Assembly (NCBI GenBank): GCA_014529385.2
Contig: CM043964.1
Coordinates: 1,404,997-1,464,996 of the forward strand
Origin: Adiantum capillus-veneris
Lineage: Eukaryota; Streptophyta; Polypodiopsida; Polypodiales; Pteridaceae
Direction of reading: 5' to 3'
Length of the DNA: 60,000 nt
Both the position numbers and the translations under genes were made by a program. Under the pieces are notes generated by a model, which had not been told where the DNA came from, did no database searches, and saw only the letters and a list, made by a program, of their open reading frames with translations. This document shows positions 1 to 10,343 of this stretch, piece by piece; within the stretch, counting starts at the first letter, position 1, and every line of letters begins with the position of its first letter.

Positions 1-133
1 TATTTAATAAAGGCTAAAACGTTTGTGAAAAAGGAAGAAAAAAAAATCAAAAGTAACTTATATAATGGGAAATATTTTGATAAAAGGGCAAAAATATATG
101 GGGGGGTTCCCATGCATGGAAAAGCTTTCCTCA
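1..133 (-). repeat. 3' LTR fragment of the Tat-like element
   Basis: These bases match 8057-8190, the far end of the 5' LTR, with one extra T in the right copy. Read on the minus strand the LTR begins TGAGGAAAGC. The rest of this LTR lies left of the window. Confidence 0.9.
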
Positions 134-150
134 TTAGCCCCCCCCCTAAG
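134..150 (-). other. Polypurine tract of the Tat-like element
   Basis: A nine-base G run on the minus strand lies within TTAGGGGGGGGGCTAA, directly before the LTR start TGAGG. This is the expected place and composition for the plus-strand primer. Confidence 0.8.
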
Positions 151-192
151 GCTAGAGGTATTCATGCCTCTAGCGTTGTACCTGATTCTTCT

Positions 193-1746
193 TCAATTGA
201 GGTGGAGGAGTCTGTGTTTGATCATAGGTGTTTGATCAAATCTCAAAAAGTACTGCTTCAACCTCCATCCAATTACACGTGTTTTGTGGAGCCTACCATC
301 TCCATCCATCAATCGGTAACTGCCATTGGCGTAGCGCTTTCTAATGACAAATGGCCCTTCCCATCTGGGTGAAAACTTTTTATCCTTCCTAGTGTCAAAC
401 CTGTTATCATACCGTAGGACCAACATACCTTTCTTGAGACCTTTTGCCCTAAGTCCCTTGTTGAAGGTAAGTCGACGTTGCTCTGCCTGTGCTGCATAAT
501 AGTTGATAGCATCTTCTCTGTCTAGTTGAAGCCTCTCTAGATCAAGAATGTGGTTGTGGAGATGAGCATTAGGACGCTCCACCTGCCCAGTTAGCACCCT
601 GAGACTAGCCAATTGTACTTCAATGGGTAAAATGGCTTCCTTACCAAACATCAAGTGATATGGTGTGAACCCAAGGGATGTGCGAAATGAAGTGCGATAA
701 GCCCAAAGTGCAGCCATAAGATGCTTGTCCCAATCACTTTTGTGATTGTTTACATGCTTAGTGATGATCTTGCAGATCATACCATTTACCTTTTCCACCA
801 AACCGTTGCATTGTGGGTAGTAGGGAGTTGAGTGTCGTCGTGAGATACCTAACTTCTCCATTAGCTCTCCTACAAGGTCTCCTCTAAAACCTGGTCCCCT
901 GTCAGAAATTATTTCAAGAGGAGTGCCAAAACGGCAACAAATGTTTTCAAATACGAACTTAGCCACTTCCTTAGCTGTAATCCGGGTGGTGGCAACTGCT
1001 TCAGCCCACCTGGTCATGTAGTCCACACCCATGATGATATAAAATTTACCTGATTGGCTCCTTGGCAAAGGCCCAATAGCATCAATTCCCCATTTCTCAA
1101 ATGGTCCATATGAGATTATAGGAGTCTGTGGCTCATATGTGAGCCTCCTATCCCCTGCCTTTTGACATTCCTTGCATGTTTTACACCAATGATGCACATC
1201 CCTATGTAGACTAGGCCATACAAACCCGGCTTGTAGAATCTTTCTACTAGTGATGTCAAGTGCAAAGTGTCCTCCGCAAACACCATCATGGCAACTTGAA
1301 ATGATTTCAGTGATCTCTATAGAGAGAGGTACACGCCTAAGAATTTGATCCTTACCCTTGCAGTAGAGGTCGTCATTGATAAGGCGGTATTTTGTTGCCT
1401 TGCGCACAAGCCACTGCTTTTGGCCCTTAGTAAGATCCTTAGGACACTCTCCTGTGTCCAAGAAACTCATGATGTCAGGCATAGCATTGCTACCTTGGAA
1501 GAGAGGCAGCTTCAACTTGATAGCACCCACCACTGAAACATCTTGCAACTTCTCTCTAGCTAGAGCATCTGCTTCTTGATTTTCTGCTCGAGGGACATGA
1601 TGTAATTTTACAACTTGAAATTTCCCTAAAAGTTCCTTGACTTTGCGCAAATGGCCTAGCAAGATATGATTTTTACAAGCCCAAGTTCCTTGTATTTGTT
1701 TTATTAAAAGCATGGCATCACCAAATACATTTAACCGTTGAATGCC
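193..1746 (-). CDS. Tat-like pol, 3' part: end of second RNase H, integrase
   Basis: This continues in the same frame as the gag-pol ORF to its right and is separated from it by one TAG at 1747-1749. The first residues finish the second RNase H-like domain (GDAMLLIKQIQG). An H2C2 zinc module follows (HDGVCGGHF ... CKTCKECQKAG). The integrase core has its first Asp in KWGIDAIGP, its second in ISDRGPGF and its Glu in NGLVEKVNG. The C-terminal part (SPRWEGPFVI ... GDGRLHKTRV) resembles the usual gypsy integrase tail. The role would be insertion of element cDNA into the nuclear genome. Because of the TAG this part is made only by readthrough, if at all. The first Met of this stretch (1713) is 11 codons past the stop and is not a convincing start. 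Confidence 0.85.
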   Translation of the reverse strand, partial: GIQRLNVFGDAMLLIKQIQGTWACKNHILLGHLRKVKELLGKFQVVKLHHVPRAENQEADALAREKLQDVSVVGAIKLKLPLFQGSNAMPDIMSFLDTGECPKDLTKGQKQWLVRKATKYRLINDDLYCKGKDQILRRVPLSIEITEIISSCHDGVCGGHFALDITSRKILQAGFVWPSLHRDVHHWCKTCKECQKAGDRRLTYEPQTPIISYGPFEKWGIDAIGPLPRSQSGKFYIIMGVDYMTRWAEAVATTRITAKEVAKFVFENICCRFGTPLEIISDRGPGFRGDLVGELMEKLGISRRHSTPYYPQCNGLVEKVNGMICKIITKHVNNHKSDWDKHLMAALWAYRTSFRTSLGFTPYHLMFGKEAILPIEVQLASLRVLTGQVERPNAHLHNHILDLERLQLDREDAINYYAAQAEQRRLTFNKGLRAKGLKKGMLVLRYDNRFDTRKDKKFSPRWEGPFVIRKRYANGSYRLMDGDGRLHKTRVIGWRLKQYFLRFDQTPMIKHRLLHLN

Positions 1747-4700
1747 CTATGTCACAGACCACTCTAACCCAAGAGTTAAAGCTTCATATTCTGCCTCATT
1801 GTTAGAGTGAGAATCCAAGAGATTCCCAATGGAGAAAACCTTGTCCCCTTGCTCGTTGAAGATGACAATGCCTGCTGCAGCTCTGTCCACTTTCCTCTTG
1901 TAGGCTCCATCAAAGAAAAGAGAGTGAGCCTCCTCTACCTTAGGGACTTCCAGCACAGGTGTAATATCTTGATCATTTGGCTTTATCTTTAGCTTCTTTT
2001 CATAGTGGCGATGAGTGAGAATACCTCCTAGACTAGCCCTTGTGGAGTTCTCCACTTGCATTGTGTAGTCAAACTCTTGTAGCCTTGTGAGCCATTTGGA
2101 AATCCTAGAAGAAACATCCATGTGCTGCATTACATAAGGAAATACTTCTTCCATTGTTAAGATTATGAATGGTCTAGACAATAAATAAGAGCAAAATTTG
2201 GTGGTAGCAAACATTAATGCAAGCACCATGTGCTCCACTGCCGTGTATCCCTTTTCTGATGGGGTCATCATTCGACTAGAGAAGTAGATAGGACGCATGA
2301 AAGAAGTTTGAGGATCCTTTTGCATCAATACAGCCCCAAGTGTGTCATTGCCAACACTAGGGTTTACATAAAATGGCTCGTCCCACTCTGGAGGTGCTAT
2401 GGTGGGAAGTGAAGCTAGAATTTGTTTTACCTCATTGAATTGTTGTTCATTTTCTTCACTCCAAGTGAAGATCTCTTGATGGGTAACTTGTTGTAAAGGG
2501 AGAACCACTTGGGAGAGCGAGTGAATGAACCTACTCAAATACCTCACCTTTTGAAGAAAAGAGACCAATTGCTTTGTTGTGGTGGGAGAGGTCAAAGCCA
2601 CCAAGGCTTGAACCTTGCTTGGGTCAGCTTCAATGCCGTTGGCCGAGATCACATGGCCAAGAAGAGTAACCTTGCTTTCACCAATGTGGCATTTCTCCAC
2701 ATTGAGTTGGCCACCCAAAGCTTGTAGCCTAGCTAGACCTTCATAAACTTTCTCCAAATGAAGAGAGCGAGAGCTATAGATACAAAAGTCATCAATAAAA
2801 ACACGAATTGATTTTCCAAAGAATGGCTGAAAAACAAATGTCACATATCGCTGAAAAGTGGCTGGAGCATTAGTGAGACCAAAAGGCATAACTCTATAAG
2901 CAAAACATCCCCATGGTGTGATGAAGGTTGTCTTCTTTTGATCTTCTTCAGCGATGCTAATTTGGAAGTAGCCTGAGTAGCCATCACATACCGTGTAGCG
3001 CTCATGTCCTGCTACCTCATTGAGTATTTCGTCTTGAAAAGGAAGAGTAAAATGGTCCCTCTTTGTGGTTGCAGTAAGAGGCTTGTAATCAACACAAACC
3101 CTCCACTTACCATTCTTTTTTGGTGTGACTACCACTGGAGAAACCCACTCTGAGTCTTCAACAGGATAGATAAAACCGGCTTCTAGCAATTTCCTCACCT
3201 CTTTGAGTAGGGCATCTTGTTGAATTACTCCTAGCCGCCTGAGCTTCTGCACTACAGGTTTACTTCCCTCCTTGAGCTTAATGTGATGTTGAACTATTGT
3301 GATGCCAGTGATTTTATCATATTCATCAATGAACAATGTGGTAAAATTACTTAGCATCAAAATATAATCTTCACGCTCCTTCCCACACAACTCACTAGAG
3401 AGCATTTGATGTAGATTACTTGCTTCTACTAGAGGTTGTATACCTGGTGTCTCCCCTTGGCTTGATGATGAGGCATCAGGTTGCTCCATCTTCTTAGGGT
3501 CCTTGAGAATGATCCCCATCACCTCAATGCTACTGTCACTTTCTTCACTCACTGTTGACTCCTCCTCTGAAGTGGTTGAAGAGTCACCACTAGAAAACTC
3601 ATCCTCGGAGGTTTCTAGATCCATGACGCGTTGTTGACCTATCTTCATGTCGTAAAGTATTGGCCTCCCTTTTGCATCCTTCATCTGGATTATGCCGGTG
3701 TCCCAGTCCTGCTTAGCTCTCATAGCCATAAGCCAAGGCCTCCCTAGAATGATAGGATAGCCCTCCCCTTTGTGTGGCATGACAAAGATGTCCACATCTA
3801 CCTCGGTGTTGAATGCCTTTATCCTAAGTGCATTTATGACACCAACACATTGAACTTTTAAATTATTTGCCATTTTGGCTCGGCATGGTTCTGGCCGACT
3901 CACCTCTAAACCCAAATGGTGCATCATTTTTTCACTCATGACGCATATTTGTGAGCCACCATCGATGTAGATATTGGAGATGTGTTGCCCTTTGATGTAA
4001 GCATCCATCACTGGTAGTATGTCGTCTAGATTCCTCCCGGAGATAGCCCCAGCTATCTTTGGCTTTGGTCGCCTCGTGTTAACCATCTTTGTCCATTGTC
4101 TCCTCACCCTAGGTGCTAGGTGGAGTAACTGGGGCCAGGTGATTTTTGGGCCCTGCAGAGAAACATCTTGAACCGAATCATATGGTTTAGAACATTCACC
4201 CAAAGAGAAATCTACAATGTCAATTTTACGTCGTGACTTGGACGGCTTTTTGCTAGACTCCCCTTTAGTCTTCATCTTTTCTTCCTTTTGAGAAGATTCA
4301 CCATGCCTAGCGCGTTTTACTCCAATGGCATCTACTCCTTTAACCTTGGTCTTATCCTCCTCCACTTTCTCCTTTTCCTTACCTTCAAGACTGATGACGC
4401 TTACTGTTTGATTGCCAACTGGTGGTGGGGGTAAGGGTGGAATGAGAAGTTGTGGTGGTGGTGGTGGTGGTTGTGGTTGAATCGGTGGTTGTAAGATTTG
4501 CACAGGTGGTGCTTGTCGTGGTGCCCTCGGTGGTGGTGGTCTTGCTCTTGGTGGTGAAACCTGGTTTTGTCTGGCTCCTCTGTTGAAATTCTGCCTCCTT
4601 GGTTGTGGACAGTAGTACATGCCATGACCATCCTCCCCACAATTGTAGCAGGGGTATTCTTGGTTTTGCCTTCGTTGTCCTCTCCCTTCCTCTTGGTTGC

Positions 4701-5397
4701 GATTGTGTGCATGCCCTTGTTGTATCAAATGGACTGAGAGATTCTCAAGTTGATTGCTGATTCGGTTGAGCAGGTCTTGCTGATCTTCAATTGGTTCTTG
4801 TGGTTGAATCCTCTGGGCGACTGTTGTAGGTGGTGCTAGAGGTGGTGGGGTCCTAACGGCTTCCTCTCCATCGATATTCCTGGCTTGTAGGCGCAGCTTC
4901 TTGTCTTTAAGGCGGGCCACTTCAACTGCTAGCTCATACGTAGTAGGAAACCTTCCCTTCACCTTCTCTTTAAGAGTTGGCCATAACCCAACCACAAACC
5001 GATCCTTCTTTAGGAAATCAGGTGCCCCGTCATCCTCTCTTAGCGATGCAACCCATCGCCTCCATAAATCTACAAATTTTGACTCATATGATGCGTATTC
5101 CAGCATACTGCCCTGCTTCAACTCTGTCAACAATTGCCATAGCTTCTCTAATGTTGTGCCCTCTCCAAAACGCTTGACAAAGGCTGCCCTTAATAAGTCC
5201 CACCGTTCCTTGGTTTCTTGTGCCAAGGAATTGTACCATGATCTTGCCTCCACCTTCATTAGAAGTGGGAAGATGCGCAAGCGCGAAGCATCATCATCTC
5301 TCGCAGAGATGACACATGCTATTTCCAAGTTGTCTAGAAAGTCTGCAGCATCCTCGCCCACCTTACCAGTAAAGGTTGGAAATGCTACACTTGCCAT
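1747..5397 (-). CDS. Tat-like gag-protease-RT-RNase H polyprotein, ended by one TAG
   Basis: I chose the ATG at 5395-5397 (MASVAFPTF); the open frame extends only 10 codons further upstream. In order: a gag capsid-like region (EARSWYNSLAQ ... FVKRFGEG); a zinc knuckle CYNCGEDGHGMYYC; a Pro/Gln-rich linker; and an aspartic protease with IDGGSQICVMS and YPIILGRPW, where the active-site triplet is D-G-G. RT follows, with WRVCVDYKPL, CDGYSGYFQ, MPFGLTNAPATFQR and the catalytic FIDD at about 2788-2799. Then come RNase H (FYVNPSVGNDTLG, with Asn where most copies have the first Asp) and a second RNase H-like domain (LFFDGAYKR ... NNEAEYEALTLG) broken off by TAG at 1747-1749. The frame is otherwise open for 1216 codons, so the loss is recent. 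Confidence 0.9.
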   Translation of the reverse strand: MASVAFPTFTGKVGEDAADFLDNLEIACVISARDDDASRLRIFPLLMKVEARSWYNSLAQETKERWDLLRAAFVKRFGEGTTLEKLWQLLTELKQGSMLEYASYESKFVDLWRRWVASLREDDGAPDFLKKDRFVVGLWPTLKEKVKGRFPTTYELAVEVARLKDKKLRLQARNIDGEEAVRTPPPLAPPTTVAQRIQPQEPIEDQQDLLNRISNQLENLSVHLIQQGHAHNRNQEEGRGQRRQNQEYPCYNCGEDGHGMYYCPQPRRQNFNRGARQNQVSPPRARPPPPRAPRQAPPVQILQPPIQPQPPPPPPQLLIPPLPPPPVGNQTVSVISLEGKEKEKVEEDKTKVKGVDAIGVKRARHGESSQKEEKMKTKGESSKKPSKSRRKIDIVDFSLGECSKPYDSVQDVSLQGPKITWPQLLHLAPRVRRQWTKMVNTRRPKPKIAGAISGRNLDDILPVMDAYIKGQHISNIYIDGGSQICVMSEKMMHHLGLEVSRPEPCRAKMANNLKVQCVGVINALRIKAFNTEVDVDIFVMPHKGEGYPIILGRPWLMAMRAKQDWDTGIIQMKDAKGRPILYDMKIGQQRVMDLETSEDEFSSGDSSTTSEEESTVSEESDSSIEVMGIILKDPKKMEQPDASSSSQGETPGIQPLVEASNLHQMLSSELCGKEREDYILMLSNFTTLFIDEYDKITGITIVQHHIKLKEGSKPVVQKLRRLGVIQQDALLKEVRKLLEAGFIYPVEDSEWVSPVVVTPKKNGKWRVCVDYKPLTATTKRDHFTLPFQDEILNEVAGHERYTVCDGYSGYFQISIAEEDQKKTTFITPWGCFAYRVMPFGLTNAPATFQRYVTFVFQPFFGKSIRVFIDDFCIYSSRSLHLEKVYEGLARLQALGGQLNVEKCHIGESKVTLLGHVISANGIEADPSKVQALVALTSPTTTKQLVSFLQKVRYLSRFIHSLSQVVLPLQQVTHQEIFTWSEENEQQFNEVKQILASLPTIAPPEWDEPFYVNPSVGNDTLGAVLMQKDPQTSFMRPIYFSSRMMTPSEKGYTAVEHMVLALMFATTKFCSYLLSRPFIILTMEEVFPYVMQHMDVSSRISKWLTRLQEFDYTMQVENSTRASLGGILTHRHYEKKLKIKPNDQDITPVLEVPKVEEAHSLFFDGAYKRKVDRAAAGIVIFNEQGDKVFSIGNLLDSHSNNEAEYEALTLGLEWSVT

Positions 5398-6233
5398 GAT
5401 TACTGAGAGAGAGCTAGAAAGACACACTTCTTAACTTGCAAAATTTTTTCTTCTTTACAAGGAGGCGTGTATACCCTATTATACTAGGACATAGATTAAA
5501 ACTTCAAATAGTACATTGCCTTGTACCAAAGGTAAAACAAATGGCTGATCTGATGCCAGAACCTCAAAAAACCGCTCCCCACCCGGCATGGTGTCAATGA
5601 CGTGCTGGTAGTGAATCTTCAAGTCCAATATTACCTTGATTGAGCATACACGTGTTGGTATGTGTGATTTGTCTTGAGGTAGGTTGTCCTGATTCATGTG
5701 AAGCTTAGAGGTGCTTAGTCACTGTCCAAGCTTGTAGGAGAGGGTGGTGTTCTTTCCTGAAACAAACTCAGTAGATCCCTAGTTTCTCTAGTGAGAGTGA
5801 GAGCCAATGCTTCTGTTATCTGTGCTGCAACATCAGGTGCGACTTGAAAACTGACTATGATAATTACCTCGGTGACTTGAGTTACCCGATTCTCAAAGTA
5901 GAATAGTGTTGATTCTCTATTGTGTAGAGCTCCTTCCATTTTGTTGTTGTTGGTTGGTTGTAGGTTGCGGACATGGTTTCCACCCCCTCCTTCTTCTTCT
6001 TGGCACTTGGCCTATGTATATCCACTGGGTTTGGCGCATTGGTTGACTCTCCCACTTCAAATCGATTACCGTTACGCCTGGCACTCGAGCTTCGATGGAG
6101 ATGCGGAGTTCGTCTAGTTGTGCTTGGAGCTCTTCTTCTTCTGTCGTCCAGTTAGAAAATCCTTCATACTCATTCATCCATTCATAATAGTTTAGGGTTT
6201 TCAGTTTTGTAAACTGAAGGGTTTCAAGAGCCC
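5398..6233 (-). other. Tat-like element leader with small ORFs
   Basis: This untranslated leader lies between the primer-binding site and gag. It holds minus-strand ORFs of 60-140 codons: 5479-5697, 5715-5939, and one from 5917 that starts inside the LTR. None has a recognisable domain. The 5715-5939 frame is rich in Thr/Ser/Glu and the 5917 frame ends in a Gln run. Whether any is translated is unknown. Confidence 0.4.
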
Positions 6234-6251
6234 TCCTCAGTGGGGGCACCA
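6234..6251 (-). other. Primer-binding site of the Tat-like element
   Basis: The minus strand reads TGGTGCCCCCACTGAGGA, beginning two bases inside the 5' LTR. It starts with TGG, complementary to the tRNA CCA end, as expected. I cannot assign the tRNA from memory. The first nine bases are shared with the gag-only element at 40323-40338. Confidence 0.7.
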
Positions 6252-6253
6252 AA

Positions 6254-8190
6254 TGAGAGGCGGAAGTGAAAAAAATAGACCCGGTGGCCTCTACACCAAG
6301 ACTATGCACAATGGCCTCATCATGGGGAATACACAATAGGGGCACCACCTAGCAAGATATGCGGCTAGGACGCATACATATACACAATGAAGCATGCATG
6401 GAAAACAATTTCAAGATCCACGCCCAAATGTGGAATGGGGTGGTCGGAGAATAAGGTGAGAGGAGTGGTGAGTGAGTGAGAATGGGCTCTCTACGTGTGC
6501 ATGTAGTAATAAGGAAGATAACGAGGTCAGGGATACATGCAAGTATGCTCACTTCTCATACAAAAGGTGGCGAATCCGCACACCTTAAGATGGAAGTAGC
6601 AAGATGATAGGAATATGAGAGGGAGAGAGTGTGTGTGTGTGTGGTGGCGAATCCGCACACCTTAACATAAGCCGAAAAAAAATGGCAAGGAACAAGAATA
6701 TACCATACTCACAATGAGATGTATCCAAAGCGACACAGAGTATGGCACCAAGATGGAGTGTGTTGATTGCTTGCAAAAGATGAATACAATAGGTAGCGTA
6801 TGGCAGGAAAATGAGAAGGGAACAAGATCGTAGGAGGCATAATGGAGAGATGGGAGTTGATGGCGAGGAATATCATGAGTGTGTCCACCCTTCTTCTTCT
6901 TGAAATTGTGCCTTCAAACCTTAATTACAAGTGGTGTGGAGGTGTGGTGCTCATCGTTTGTGCATGGTGATGGTGATGATGATGGTGTTGTGATTATGTG
7001 ATTAGGGTTCATGCTACAAGCATGTAGCACAAGAGAGTGTATGGATAGGTGTGTGTGTGTGTGTGTGTGTTCTCTCTTCCCAAGTGAGCTTTCATGGCCT
7101 CCTTATATAGGGAAGGAGGGAAGGATTTAACAATATTTCTATTTGAGGTGAGTGTCCCACTTTGGTGACTAGGAAAATGGGGTGCATGTGATTGTGGCTC
7201 CCATCTTGTTTCCTCATTATTTAAAATATCAGAGTCAATAGAGAGAGAAAAAGAGAGAATGTGGGTAGGATGTAGAGGATAGGAAATATTTACAATACTC
7301 TAGCTTTGGATAGACATAAGCTTATTAGGGAGAGAAGAGAGAGGTAAGAAAATTATAAGAGAGGTTGTCGAAGGTGGATATTTGTTGATGAGGATGGATC
7401 CTCCAAAAATGGTGATAGAATTACTCTATACTAGCCAAGACCTCATTAAAAGAGCCTTGTCTCTTGTAATCATGCTTGAAGACTTGTAGAACCATAGCCA
7501 TTCTAGAAGGAAGAAAAGTGGGGATGGCCTGTGTCACCATTACACGAGAAAACTGGGGTCCACTACAAAAATCATATCTCCGTGTTCATAACTCCAAAAA
7601 TTCTGAAAAAAATTGAGCTAAAAGTTGAGATCACGAGCTACATCTTTTATGTTGAACGCTCCTTCAGATTCGGGGTTCTTCTTTACTTAAAAAATTCAGC
7701 CAAATAATGTATTATTTGTGGCTGCAAAAGTCTTTTGGTGGTCCCCTTTGAGTGGACTTCTCTCTTGCCTTCAAGTGTAAGCTCCTTCATGTGTATGAAA
7801 ACATGACCTAGAGTGTTGAAAAGATTGGCAATCATCTAGATGGAGGTATTATTGAAATTTGAAAGTGGGGTTGAGGTTTGAAAATGAAAACTAGTGAATA
7901 AAATATTTGGTAGAGTGGAATAATATACATACATGAAAAAAATATATTAGAAAATACTAGAATATATATATTTAATATTTTTAAGGTCAAAAGAGAGATC
8001 AACAAAGAAAGCTTACTTATTATGCTACATCGTGATTGATTAGCATAAGTATTATTTATTTAATAAAGGCTAAAACGTTTGTGAAAAAGGAAGAAAAAAA
8101 AATTCAAAAGTAACTTATATAATGGGAAATATTTTGATAAAAGGGCAAAAATATATGGGGGGGTTCCCATGCATGGAAAAGCTTTCCTCA
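6254..8190 (-). repeat. 5' LTR of the Tat-like element (1937 bp)
   Basis: On the plus strand it starts TGAGAGGCGG next to the primer-binding site and ends GCTTTCCTCA at 8190, so both ends obey TG...CA. It contains a (GT)n run near 7052-7070 and no convincing coding region. A short stretch at 6340-6374 (caccacctag ... ctaggacgca) recurs in the LTRs of the gag-only element at 35584-35620 and 40477-40514. Confidence 0.85.
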
Positions 8191-9445
8191 GTGGCTTCAT
8201 CAGGTAGTGTCTCCTTGTATTTTTCAGCTTTCTCAAAGCATCTTTGAAGGCATTCCATTGGATTGTTGGATGTTTCCAATGCCTCATCATCACTACTATC
8301 CTCTGAAACAAATCCACTCCTCTCCTCTTGGACTCTGGAAATAATAGCCAGGGAGAAATCCTCCCTTAAATAAAAGACACTTTGCACATCATGTAAGAAG
8401 ATATAGGTCCTGTCTCCAATCCTGGAGTCAGGCACAGCAGGCAACATCGTCTGAGCATGCTTCTCAGTGAAGTTACTGACATCCAATGGAAGTTTGATTT
8501 CTGTGGTTTTCACAGAGAGCATCTTACTTCTTTGTACTTCAATTGCCTCAACCTCAAGGTCGACTGTGTCTTCAACCTCCTCAACTTCTTGCATATGAGT
8601 TGTCTCGTCGCATTCTTCATCTGGTGCTGCATCCTGCTCCTCTAACACCTCATCAGGATTCTGCATGAGGAATCCAAACAGGCTGTTCAGGTAAATCATA
8701 AAGCCAAAGGCTTCCTGAATGAGTTTGCATTCTTTTTGATGCAAAGGGCAGGCTGAATGTCGGCAAGAAGGTGGTAATTCCCTATACTTCTTCAGCCCCT
8801 GTCCCTTTCCACCACATTCATTTAAATGCACAAGAGTCATAGTAGGAAGAACAACCCTTCCTACCTGCACCATCACTTCAAACTTATCTCTGTAGGACTG
8901 CAAGAAATTACTGTGCTGAGCTAACAAGTCTTCAATGTCAAACTTTGGATTAAACATAGAATGAACTAGATCAAACTTGTCCCCAACACCACAAGATGTT
9001 GCAAAATCAAACAGCCTCTCATCAGTTGCAGCTGGGTCTTCCAGAGAAGACACATCCTCTTTGTCTTTACATTTAGTTGCACAGGGACTTCCTTCTAGCA
9101 CATCTGTATCATCTGAGAAGTCTATATTCCTCTTTCTTGTATTTTTCTTCAGAAGTACTGTAGAGGGCACCACAGCCTTGTAGGGTGAGGGATCCTCTTG
9201 CCCTGGTGACCTCTCTGATTGATCTTCACCAATTGGATTTTCTTCAGATATGTCCTGACAAAAGTCAACAGTTCTTTTGGCAGATACATTAAGCAACTGA
9301 GCCTGCAAGGGTTGAAATCCTGGCACAAGCTTTGGATCAGGTTTCAGCCTCTTCTGCCTACTGGACCTTAATCCTATTCATCAAGAAACATGACAAGTCA
9401 AAACCATCAGGAAACATGACAACTCTGCCAAAACCAAAACCATCA

Positions 9446-9446
9446 T

Positions 9447-9488
<42 letters not shown>

Positions 9489-9546
9489 GATAGATATATA
9501 TATATATATCTCTGTCTCTCACCAAAGCACAAACAAAAACACACAT

Positions 9547-9588
<42 letters not shown>

Positions 9589-9612
9589 AAGAACACTAAA
9601 AAAATACACACA

Positions 9613-9660
<48 letters not shown>
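9446..9660. repeat. (CT)n and (AT)n microsatellites inside an intron
   Basis: Three long CT runs (about 9446-9486, 9550-9587, 9616-9658) and a short AT run (9490-9510). They lie in the inferred intron of the minus-strand gene. All ORFs here are repeat-encoded Ser-Leu or Arg-Glu strings and are not genes. Confidence 0.95.
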
Positions 9661-9661
<1 letters not shown>

Positions 9662-9674
9662 TATTTTTCTATTT

Positions 9675-9737
9675 GTACTAAAGGCGCGCAAGGACGGAAA
9701 AGTGCTTTTTGCAACTCTCTCCGCGCGCCTTAAGTGC
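9675..9737. repeat. Hairpin 1 with GGCGCGC arms
   Basis: The inverted repeat has left arm GTACTAAAGGCGCGC at 9675-9689 and right arm GCGCGCCTTAAGTGC at 9723-9737. It is one of four related hairpins in 9.6-11.3 kb. Confidence 0.75.
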
Positions 9738-9759
9738 AATTGAGGGAGAGTCATAACTA

Positions 9760-9823
9760 TACTATAGGCGCGCGGAGAGAGTTGGAGCCAGTGTTTGGTT
9801 GGCTATGTGCGCTGTTAGTAACG
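9760..9823. repeat. Hairpin 2 with GGCGCGC arms
   Basis: The left arm TACTATAGGCGCGC starts at 9760 and the right arm GTGCGCTGTTAGTA ends near 9820. About 11 of 14 positions pair. It shares the arm consensus of the other three hairpins. Confidence 0.65.
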
Positions 9824-9950
9824 TGTACAGAGAGGGGAGGGAGAGAGACAATGTGTATATATCTGTGTGTGTGTCTGTGTCTCTGTCTATGGAAGTATGT
9901 GTATTGAGGTGTGTGTGTTGAACAATAGTCTCGGTTTTTCTTTGTTTAGA

Positions 9951-9953
<3 letters not shown>

Positions 9954-10040
<87 letters not shown>
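9954..10040. repeat. (CA)n microsatellite, about 43 units
   Basis: An almost pure CA run, preceded by CGCG. It lies in the inferred intron of the minus-strand gene, about 50 bases from its donor site. Runs of this length mutate quickly. Confidence 0.98.
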
Positions 10041-10042
<2 letters not shown>

Positions 10043-10136
10043 TTGTACCAACTGTTGGAAATACAAAGAGAAAGAGTGAGAGATCACCTTTTGTTGGTGG
10101 GGTTTGCAGGAACTCCAAGGGAGGTGTCTCCTCCAT

Positions 10137-10302
10137 TGCTTTTTTGTGTGTCAAACTGACTCTGTCTCTCTCCCTCCCTCTCTCTCTCTCTGAGAGTAAG
10201 GAGTCGCTCTCTCTATCTCTCTCTCAATCTGTGTCTCTCCCTCTCTCTATCTCTCTCACAATCTGTTCTCTCTTTCTCTCTCTCTGTCTCTCTATCACTC
10301 TC

Positions 10303-10343
<41 letters not shown>

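Larger units (their letters stand above)
1..8190 (-). mobile_element. Ty3/gypsy LTR retrotransposon, Tat-like, near complete
   Basis: The element is read on the minus strand: 5' LTR 6254-8190, primer-binding site, leader, gag-pol (5397 down to 193), polypurine tract, and the last 133 bases of the 3' LTR at the left edge. Bases 1-133 repeat at 8057-8190 with one single-base indel, so the two LTRs are nearly identical where they can be compared and the insertion looks recent. The domain order is gag, zinc knuckle, protease, RT, RNase H, a second RNase H-like domain, integrase. In family terms, a second (archaeal-type) RNase H is typical of the Tat lineage. The insertion cuts an older ORF at 8190/8191. 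The other flank lies outside the window, so the target duplication cannot be checked. Confidence 0.9.
8191..10136 (-). pseudogene. Unknown two-exon gene, 3' end removed by the gypsy insertion
   Basis: Exon 1 runs 10136 to 10088 (ATG, MEETPPLEFLQTPPTK), with donor GTGATC at 10087. Exon 2 runs from 9373, after AATAG, down to 8191, where the gypsy LTR begins; the splice joins in phase. The long ORF in exon 2 was first seen with a GTG start. The two-exon model gives it a real ATG and adds a basic stretch ([10 protein letters not shown]) that could be a nuclear localisation signal. The roughly 425 visible residues are acidic and Ser-rich at both ends. The middle has a Cys/His cluster (CRHSACPLHQKEC) that could bind zinc. 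I recognise no family. It diverges head-to-head from the histone H3-like gene. Its true C terminus lies left of the window or is lost. Confidence 0.6.

Noticed and set aside
25-372. Plus-strand ORF of 115 codons at the left edge
   Set aside because: It runs across the LTR end, the polypurine tract and the antisense of the integrase tail; no domain.
3960-3975. D-G-G in the Tat-like protease as evidence of an inactive enzyme
   Set aside because: D-G-G variants are common in plant gypsy proteases, so this alone does not show loss of function.
4385-5434. ORFs of 85-177 codons on both strands over gag
   Set aside because: They are shadows of the long gag frame. The Thr/His-rich ones come from repeats in the Pro/Gln linker.
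9589-9605. CACTAAAAAAATAC as the terminus of a CACTA transposon
   Set aside because: No matching inverted end and no three-base target duplication could be found; the motif is short and AT-rich.
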